Positions 41,419 to 47,242 of a DNA stretch of 47,242 bases are shown here, piece after piece. Numbering within the stretch: position 1 is the stretch's first letter; each line of letters begins with the position of its first letter. The DNA lies in the NCBI RefSeq assembly GCF_009766085.1, contig NZ_LMUF01000012.1, forward strand, positions 1 through 47,242, in the 5' to 3' direction. Made by a program: the position numbers and the translations under genes. The notes under the pieces were generated by a model. The model did no database searches, was not told the DNA's origin, and saw only the letters and a list, made by a program, of their open reading frames with translations. The DNA is from Burkholderia sp. S171 (GTDB lineage: Bacteria > Pseudomonadota > Gammaproteobacteria > Burkholderiales > Burkholderiaceae).

Positions 41419-41448
41419 CTATCGAAGACAATAAAAATTCATCGATAG
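41419..41448. promoter_or_regulatory. Inverted repeat in the porin leader region
   Basis: CTATCGA-N16-TCGATAG, about 30 bp upstream of the porin start codon (41478). It may be an operator or a leader structure. Confidence 0.45.
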
Positions 41449-41477
41449 ACGCCCTTCTTTCGACCAGAGGAAACCAG

Positions 41478-42593
41478 ATGCATAAGCAGATCCTTCGCAC
41501 GGCTGTGGCCGTCGCCGTGACCGGAAGCGTTGCGCAAGCCGCTTTCGCCCAAAGCAGCGTGACGCTCTACGGTATTGTGGATGCCGGCTTCACGTACACC
41601 AATAATCAAAAAGGCAATAGCGCTTATCAGGCCACTCAGGGCAATGTGCAAGGGTCGCGCTGGGGTTTGCTTGGAAGTGAAGACCTGGGCGGCGGCAACA
41701 AAGTCCTGTTCAGACTCGAAAACGGCTTCAGCCTGGAATCGGGTTCGTCGGGCCAGGGCGGACGCATGTTCGGCCGCAGCGCATGGGTGGGACTGAGCAA
41801 CAACCGCGTGGGTACGATCACGCTCGGCCGTCAGTACAACAGCGTGCAGGACTATCTTTCGAATCTGCAGATCAACGGCGTGGGCGCAATGAGCCAGTAC
41901 GGCAACGCGATCTACGACAATGACGACATCAACAACACCTACCGCACCGACAACGCCGTCAAGTACACCACGCCGACGTTCTCAGGCTTCACCGCCAACG
42001 CAATGTACGCGTTCTCGAACACGGCCGGTGACTTCTCCAACAACCGCGCGTGGAGCGTGGGCGCCGATTATGCCGCGGGCCCGGTGCGCCTGGATGCGGC
42101 CTACTCGCTGGTCGATCATCCCGCGTCGAACACGGCCGGTGCGGCACCTTCGGACAACTACTACAGCACCAGTTCGTCGATCATCAGCAACGTCGCGCGC
42201 AATCAGGTCTGGGGTGCAGGCGGCGCCTACACGTTCGGGCCTGCCACCGTCGCCCTGCTGTACACGAACTCGCACTTCGACCTCCTGACCGGCGGCAGCC
42301 TGCGTTTTGCGAACTACGAAGCAAGCGTGCGTTATCAGTTCACGCCTGCCACGCTGCTCTCGCTCGGCTACATCTACACGAGCCAGAACAGCAGTTCCGC
42401 AACCGCGACGAATGGTCACTACAACCAGCTCGCACTCGGTGGCGAGTATTTCCTGTCGAAGACGACGGACGTTTATCTGAACGGCATTTACCAGCGTTCG
42501 GCCGGTGCCAAGGCATGGATTGAAGGCGCCTCGAATCCGTCCAGCAACAACGGTCAGTTCGTCACCGTCGTCGGCATTCGACACAAGTTCTAA
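41478..42593 (+). CDS. Gram-negative porin (OmpC/Omp32-type)
   Basis: 371 residues with GAGGAAA upstream. Signal peptide residues 1-24 (LRTAVAVAVTGSVAQAAFA), mature start QSSVTLYGIVDAGFTY, the classic start of Burkholderiaceae porins. The conserved GSRWGLLGSEDLGGG and constriction-loop start (VGLSNNRVGTITLGRQ), and a C-terminal VGIRHKF ending in Phe, show a 16-stranded trimeric outer-membrane barrel. It lies between the PLP enzyme and the GntP permease in the same direction, so it probably provides outer-membrane entry for the same substrate. Confidence 0.93.
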   Translation: MHKQILRTAVAVAVTGSVAQAAFAQSSVTLYGIVDAGFTYTNNQKGNSAYQATQGNVQGSRWGLLGSEDLGGGNKVLFRLENGFSLESGSSGQGGRMFGRSAWVGLSNNRVGTITLGRQYNSVQDYLSNLQINGVGAMSQYGNAIYDNDDINNTYRTDNAVKYTTPTFSGFTANAMYAFSNTAGDFSNNRAWSVGADYAAGPVRLDAAYSLVDHPASNTAGAAPSDNYYSTSSSIISNVARNQVWGAGGAYTFGPATVALLYTNSHFDLLTGGSLRFANYEASVRYQFTPATLLSLGYIYTSQNSSSATATNGHYNQLALGGEYFLSKTTDVYLNGIYQRSAGAKAWIEGASNPSSNNGQFVTVVGIRHKF

Positions 42594-42601
42594 CCAGGCA
42601 T

Positions 42602-42645
42602 GCCGGACTGTTGAAGACCCACGCGGCTCGACGGTCCGGCTTTTT
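42602..42645 (+). terminator. Terminator after the porin gene
   Basis: GCCGGAC / GTCCGGC arms with a long loop, followed by TTTTT, 9 bp after the porin stop. Partial read-through into gntP is possible. Confidence 0.6.
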
Positions 42646-42680
42646 CGACTGGTTTTTCCGACCGCTATTTTGGAGCCTCC

Positions 42681-44051
42681 ATGGCGACTGTCCAGGGAAG
42701 TCTGTTACTCGTCTACGCGTTGGTCGCGATCATCGCGCTGGTCGTGCTGATCGCGCGATTCAAGCTCAATCCGTTTATCACGCTGATGGTGGTGTCCGTC
42801 GCGCTCGCGCTTGCCGTCGGCATGCCGATGACGTCGATTCTCAAGTCATTCGAAACCGGCGTAGGCGGAACGCTCGGGCATATTGCGATCGTCGTCGGGC
42901 TCGGTACGATGCTCGGCAAGATGATGGCCGAATCCGGCGGGGCTGAACGGATCGCACAAACGCTCATCGGATTGTTTGGCCCGAAGAATGTGCATTGGGC
43001 GATGATGTGCATCGCGTTCCTCGTTGGCCTGCCGGTATTTTTTGAAGTCGGTTTCGTGCTGTTGATTCCGATCGCATTTAACGTCGCGCAGCGTACCGGT
43101 ACGTCGATGATCCGCGTCGGTATTCCGATGGTCGCGGGACTCTCGGTCGTGCACGGTCTGATTCCGCCCCACCCGGCCGCGTTGCTCGCGGTGACGGCAT
43201 ATAACGCGGACATTGGCCACACGATTTTCTACGCGTTGATTGTCGGCATTCCCACTGCGATTATCGCCGGACCGCTGTTCTCGAAACTGATCGCGAAGTT
43301 CGTCGTGCTTGAGGGTGTCAACCCGATGGCGAAGCAGTTTATCGAGCAGGACGCCGCACGCGCGATGCAGAAATTGCCGAGCTTCGGTATCACGCTGCTG
43401 ACGGTCTTGTTGCCGGTGCTGCTGATGCTCGTGGGCAGTTGGGCCGACCTGATCGTGCCGGCAAAGTCGACAGCCAACAACGTGCTGCGCCTGATCGGAC
43501 ATCCGGACATGGCACTGCTGCTTGCCGTGCTGTTGAGCTTCTATACGTTCGGCTCGGCGCGCGGGTTCAATCGCGAATCCATCCTCAAGTTCACGAACGA
43601 GTGTCTGGCGCCAACCGCAAGCATCACGCTGGTCGTGGGTGCGGGGGCAGGCTTCGGGCGCATCCTGATCGATAGCGGCGCGTCCAAGGCGATTGTCGAT
43701 GTAGCCACTGGCGCACACGTGCCGCTGCTGATTCTCGCGTGGCTGGTCGCCGGTTTGATCCGGGTCGCGACGGGATCGGCGACGGTTGCCATGGCCACGG
43801 CAGCGGGCATCATTGCACCGATCGCAGCGGCCGCCGCTTCCACCGCAACGGGCGTGCGTCCCGAACTGCTCGTGCTCGCGACAGGCGCGGGGTCGCTGAT
43901 CCTGTCACATGTGAACGACGGCGGTTTCTGGCTGGTCAAGGAGTACTTCGGCATGACCGTGACGCAGACGTTCAAGACCTGGACCGTCTGCGAGACGATC
44001 ATTTCGGTGACCGCGCTAGCGTTCACGCTCGGGCTGTCGATGGTGATCTGA
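42681..44051 (+). CDS. GntP-family sugar-acid:H+ symporter
   Basis: 456 residues with GGAG upstream. It is an integral inner-membrane protein with about 12 hydrophobic segments. Family blocks include GVGGTLGHIAIVVGLGTMLG, GLPVFFEVGFVLLIP, VHGLIPPHPAALLAV and SATVAMATAAGII, and the C-terminal HVNDGGFWLVKEYFG, all characteristic of gluconate/idonate permeases of the GntP group. It imports gluconate or related sugar acids; the neighbouring PLP enzyme and RidA suggest an amino sugar acid such as glucosaminate, but this is inferred. The 3' end is tail-to-tail with the OmpR-type gene. Confidence 0.93.
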   Translation: MATVQGSLLLVYALVAIIALVVLIARFKLNPFITLMVVSVALALAVGMPMTSILKSFETGVGGTLGHIAIVVGLGTMLGKMMAESGGAERIAQTLIGLFGPKNVHWAMMCIAFLVGLPVFFEVGFVLLIPIAFNVAQRTGTSMIRVGIPMVAGLSVVHGLIPPHPAALLAVTAYNADIGHTIFYALIVGIPTAIIAGPLFSKLIAKFVVLEGVNPMAKQFIEQDAARAMQKLPSFGITLLTVLLPVLLMLVGSWADLIVPAKSTANNVLRLIGHPDMALLLAVLLSFYTFGSARGFNRESILKFTNECLAPTASITLVVGAGAGFGRILIDSGASKAIVDVATGAHVPLLILAWLVAGLIRVATGSATVAMATAAGIIAPIAAAAASTATGVRPELLVLATGAGSLILSHVNDGGFWLVKEYFGMTVTQTFKTWTVCETIISVTALAFTLGLSMVI

Positions 44052-44132
44052 AGCGGCGCGGCACGTCGGATAAAACGCGTGTCGCCTGCTTTAATAACAT
44101 TGCAATTGCGGTGCACCGGAGCCGTCATGAGA

Positions 44133-44846
44133 TCACGTTCCCAGTCGATACCCCTTGCTGCGGATCGTATGGAACAACGGCTCCTCGCCTTCTGTATCTA
44201 TCTTCTTTCGCAGCCGTCCGATATGAACCTCGATCAGGCTGGTACCCGGATCGAAACGGTATCCCCAGACGGCCTCGAAAATCATGGGCCGGCTGAGGAC
44301 ACAAGGGCTCTGTTCCATCATGTAGACCAGCAACCGGTATTCGGCGTGACTCAGGTCTATTGCCACGCCGGAGCGCGTGACCTGCCGGCTCGACCGGTCG
44401 ACCTCAAGCGTCCCGACCTGGAGCCGTGTGTCACTTGACACGTGGCTCGCGTCCTTGCGCCCAATCATGGCTTCAAGACGGACCACCAGTTCGTCCGGAT
44501 GATAAGGCTGCGTCAGATAGTCGTCGCCGCCCGAGCGCAAGCCTCGCACTTTTTCATCGACGTCGGACAGCGCACTGATCATCAGGACGGGCAGGTTGAT
44601 CTCGGCCTCCCTCAGCAACCGGACCACCATGATTCCGTCTGCGTCAGGCAGCGTTCGCTCGAGCGTCATGGCGTCGTAGCCCTTGGCAAGCGCTGCGCGC
44701 ATCGCCTCGCGCCCGGTCGTGACAAGATCGACCTCAAAGCCGTGTTCACGCAGCGTTTGGGCGATCTCCGCAGCAGTGCCGGGATGGTTCCCGACCGTCA
44801 AGATGCGCCTGCGCCCCGGAGTCCCACTCGCAATGTTGCTCGCCAA
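44133..44846 (-). CDS. OmpR-family regulator with a non-phosphorylatable receiver
   Basis: 237 residues from TTG at 44846, the only usable start after the upstream stop. The receiver region (13-128) has the right length but lacks key residues: the acidic pair is replaced by N20-H21 (TVGNHPG), the phospho-acceptor is Glu (E63 in LERTLPDADG) and the Lys is Gln (Q113 in YLTQPY). S91 is kept. The C-terminal winged helix (LEVDRSSRQVTRSG, VWGYRFDPGTSLIEVHIGRL, HTIRSKGYRLGT) is normal OmpR/PhoB type. Glu may mimic phosphate, so the protein could be constitutively active or regulated in another way. No kinase gene is adjacent. Confidence 0.85.
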   Translation of the reverse strand: MASNIASGTPGRRRILTVGNHPGTAAEIAQTLREHGFEVDLVTTGREAMRAALAKGYDAMTLERTLPDADGIMVVRLLREAEINLPVLMISALSDVDEKVRGLRSGGDDYLTQPYHPDELVVRLEAMIGRKDASHVSSDTRLQVGTLEVDRSSRQVTRSGVAIDLSHAEYRLLVYMMEQSPCVLSRPMIFEAVWGYRFDPGTSLIEVHIGRLRKKIDTEGEEPLFHTIRSKGYRLGT

Positions 44847-45536
44847 TTGTTTTGCTCGTTATAGGTTCGAAGGTCTCTCCCTATTTTAACGGGTCAATAA
44901 TGTGCTGAGATTAAGATTCCACCACTATTACACTCAAAATCAATCAAATAGCGCCAATGTCACCGTGCCTTTAAGAATATTTCAGATAGCTAAATCGACT
45001 TGAGGTGTTCGATATTTTTCGTGGAAACCAGAGCTGTCTTGGCAACGCAACGCCCGGATGCTTGGCTGGCGCATGACTTAACTTTTCACCACCCCATTTC
45101 GTTACGCACGACTTGGTTTCACATCGATTATCGAATGTCTGATTGCAGCTTTTTCATGGAAATCCAACATGAAGGTTTAAACCAAGCAACTCCGGTTTCC
45201 AGCATGCTTCGGATTTGGCGACTGCCTGCGCCTTCCCTTCTGCCAACAGATTCGCGCCGCGTCGATTGGAATGCAGATGCCTATTGCCGTCTGCAGGTGA
45301 GAACAACAGCGCAGGTCGCACGCTTACACTAGCGTTACAGGTGCGCCGTTGCATCGTTTCCCGACCGGTCGGACGTTTTTTCTGCAGTATTCCGACGATC
45401 GCGAACGGCACCATCGATCGCATGTGCCGACCATGCTCGTTTAAAGCGTAACTGGTATAACGACATACTTAGCGTCGCACACGGCCCGCTCTGCGGAGCG
45501 CAATTCTGACTGCAAACTCGCGATTCACTACGCACC
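44847..45536. other. Non-coding stretch upstream of zwf
   Basis: 690 bp. The first 150 bp are AT-rich and probably contain the promoter of the OmpR-type gene. Short frames further on have no ribosome site or recognisable motif. No known operator (such as a HexR site) was identified. Confidence 0.4.
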
Positions 45537-47012
45537 ATGACCACTCAAACTCATTCAGCCGCGCCCGATCTTCCTGTCGACATGATCATCTTCGGCGGTG
45601 GCGGCGACCTGTCCGCACGCAAGCTCCTGCCCGCTCTTTACATGGCGCACTTGCACTGCAACCTGCCCCCGAAAACGCGCATTATCGCGATCGGCCGACG
45701 CGACTGGTCGCGCGAGCAATACGTGCAATTCGTGGAAGAGCAATCGAAACCCTTCGTCGACAAGAAGGCGCTCGATCCGCAATCCTGGGACAGTTTCCTG
45801 GCGCTCTTCGACTACGTGCGCATCAACATTGATGCAGCGAGTGACTATCTGCGGCTCGCGGAAGTTGCGCGCAAAGAGGTATGCCGCGTGTTTTATCTTG
45901 CGACAGCGCCGGATTTGTTCACGACCATCTGCGACAACCTTTCGGCCGCCGGCCTGGTCGACAGCAACTCGCGTGTCGTGCTGGAAAAACCGCTGGGTCA
46001 TGACCTTGCCTCGGCGCAAGCGATCAATGCTTCCGTCGGTCGTCATTTTGCCGAAGCGCAGATCTATCGCATCGACCATTACCTTGGCAAGGAAACGGTG
46101 CAGAACCTGATGGTGCTGCGTTTTGGCAACGCGATCTTCGGACCGCTGTGGCAAGCGCCGTACATCAAGAGCGTGCAGATCACCGTGGCGGAAACAGTGG
46201 GCGTGGGGAGCCGTGCGGGCTTCTACGACCAGACCGGCGCGCTGCGCGACATGGTGCAGAACCACCTGTTGCAACTTCTGTGCATCGTGGCGATGGAACC
46301 GCCCGTGTCGCTTGATCCCGATGCCGTGCGCGATGAAAAGCTCAAGGTGCTGCGTTCGCTGCGCAAGATGACGGTCGCCGATATTGCCCGCGATACCGTG
46401 CGCGGCCAGTACAGCCCGGGTGCCATTGGCGGCGAGCCGGTGAAGGGTTATATGGAAGAGGACAACGTGCCGGCGGAGAGCCGTGCCGAGACCTTCGTCG
46501 CGATCCGCGCGCATATCAACAATTGGCGCTGGGCGAACGTGCCGTTCTTCCTGCGTACGGGCAAGCGCTTGCAGAAGAAGCAATCGGAGATCGTGATCGA
46601 CTTTGCCGACCTGCCGTTCTCGATCATTCCGAGCGGGCCGCGCAATTATGGCAACCGGCTGGTCATCCAGTTGCAGCCGGAAGAATCGATCCAGTTACAG
46701 ATGCTCGCTAAGGAGCCCGGTAGCGGTATGCATATGCTGCCGGTGAACCTGAATCTGGATCTGCAGCAAGCCTTTAGCGAACGTCGTGCGGAAGCGTATG
46801 AACGGCTGTTGATCGATGTGATGCGCGGTCGACTGACACATTTCATGCGTCGCGATGAACTCGAAGCGGCGTGGGCGTGGGTGGAGCCGATCCTGGACGG
46901 CTGGAAGGAATTGAACGACCGGCCGCGGACTTATACGGCGGGGACGTTTGGACCAGCCGCGTCTTCGGCGCTGATGGCGCGGGAGAATATGGCGTGGGCG
47001 GAAGAGGCTTAG
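45537..47012 (+). CDS. zwf: Glucose-6-phosphate 1-dehydrogenase
   Basis: 491 residues, standard length. The NADP-binding loop is GGGGDLSARKL (20-30), EKPLGHD (150-156) is the coenzyme-contact motif, and RIDHYLGKE (178-186) carries the active-site His/Lys region. RANVPF-type substrate-binding sequence reads as RWANVPFFLRTGKRL. It oxidises glucose-6-phosphate to 6-phosphogluconolactone with NADP+, feeding the pentose-phosphate and Entner-Doudoroff routes. It stands alone here, without pgl or edd. A run of eight T residues follows the stop. The initiator ATG at 45537 is the first in frame and gives the family's usual N-terminus. Confidence 0.95.
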   Translation: MTTQTHSAAPDLPVDMIIFGGGGDLSARKLLPALYMAHLHCNLPPKTRIIAIGRRDWSREQYVQFVEEQSKPFVDKKALDPQSWDSFLALFDYVRINIDAASDYLRLAEVARKEVCRVFYLATAPDLFTTICDNLSAAGLVDSNSRVVLEKPLGHDLASAQAINASVGRHFAEAQIYRIDHYLGKETVQNLMVLRFGNAIFGPLWQAPYIKSVQITVAETVGVGSRAGFYDQTGALRDMVQNHLLQLLCIVAMEPPVSLDPDAVRDEKLKVLRSLRKMTVADIARDTVRGQYSPGAIGGEPVKGYMEEDNVPAESRAETFVAIRAHINNWRWANVPFFLRTGKRLQKKQSEIVIDFADLPFSIIPSGPRNYGNRLVIQLQPEESIQLQMLAKEPGSGMHMLPVNLNLDLQQAFSERRAEAYERLLIDVMRGRLTHFMRRDELEAAWAWVEPILDGWKELNDRPRTYTAGTFGPAASSALMARENMAWAEEA

Positions 47013-47068
47013 GAAGGTTTTTTTTCGTTCGCACTCAGGTTAGGGTTTTGGGCTGGCGGGGTGGTCGG

Positions 47069-47200
47069 TTCTGGGGTTAGCGGTCGGGGTTGTTGATTCT
47101 GGCGCTAGCGGTCGGAGTCATTTCCGGGTTGCTGCTTTCAGTGTTAGTGGTCTGCGAGAGCTGGATTTTCTCTTTATCACTGTTAGCCACTGCGCGTGGC
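47069..47200 (+). repeat. Imperfect degenerate repeats after zwf
   Basis: TTCTGGGGTTAGCGGTCGG, TTCTGGCGCTAGCGGTCGG, then TTCAGTGTTAGTGGTCTG and ATCACTGTTAGCCACTG occur in series at 28-40 bp spacing. They are non-coding and probably continue past the window end. Confidence 0.5.
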
Positions 47201-47242
47201 GGCGCGTCATTTCTTTTATATGAACGTCCCCGTTTGCGCCAG

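Noticed and set aside
45555..46583. 342-aa minus-strand frame
   Set aside because: Antisense shadow of zwf; His/Arg-rich composition.

Overview
The window looks like a chromosomal segment of a Burkholderiaceae bacterium (Paraburkholderia, Caballeronia or Burkholderia type). It is GC-rich and carries a classic Burkholderia-type trimeric porin, a DUF4148-like secreted peptide, many LysR/IclR regulators and a GntP-type sugar-acid permease. The genus is inferred from gene style, not from a marker gene.

Layout. 0.2-4.6 kb: a damaged receiver domain, a small hypothetical gene, then a same-strand set of amidase, zinc-free quinone oxidoreductase and LysR regulator. 5.2-14.4 kb: a signalling island with two paralogous membrane hybrid histidine kinases in opposite orientation. 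The first is tail-to-tail with a NarL/LuxR response regulator; the second keeps only a frameshifted scrap of the equivalent regulator. Between them is a fusion protein with an HExxE motif and six lectin-like propeller repeats. The first pair is also bracketed by a roughly 270-bp inverted repeat derived from the DUF4148 upstream region, with a decayed IS110 transposase at one edge. A LexA-box-like palindrome lies at 11757.

15.6-21.4 kb: a decayed integrative element. About seventeen very small genes lie on the minus strand, many with a shared CGGAAAA leader. One two-TM gene is duplicated at about 98% identity. The genes are preceded by a small HTH-like gene flanked by two near-identical palindromes (GGTGCACATGTGCACC type) and a 5'-truncated tyrosine integrase. 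22-26.5 kb: a divergent LysR / NAD(P)H oxidoreductase pair, an IS21 remnant, and a three-gene candidate defence operon (TIR-like protein, membrane coiled-coil protein, coiled-coil protein). Two of its genes are out of frame at slippage-prone sites, a G6 tract and an 8-bp tandem duplication.

27-38 kb: a class V aminotransferase, then a minus-strand exopolysaccharide operon: UDP-GlcNAc 2-epimerase (WecB), a BcsB-like periplasmic subunit, an NfrB-like glycosyltransferase with C-terminal MshEN-like domain, an NfrA-like TPR/outer-membrane protein and a glycoside-hydrolase-like lipoprotein. By analogy with the E. coli NfrA/NfrB/WecB pathway it probably makes and exports a ManNAc-containing glycan under c-di-GMP control.

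38.5-44 kb: a catabolic module with RidA, IclR, a SelA/DgaE-like PLP enzyme, a porin and a GntP permease, probably for an amino sugar acid. 44.1-47 kb: an OmpR-family regulator that has lost its phosphorylation site, and glucose-6-phosphate dehydrogenase (zwf).
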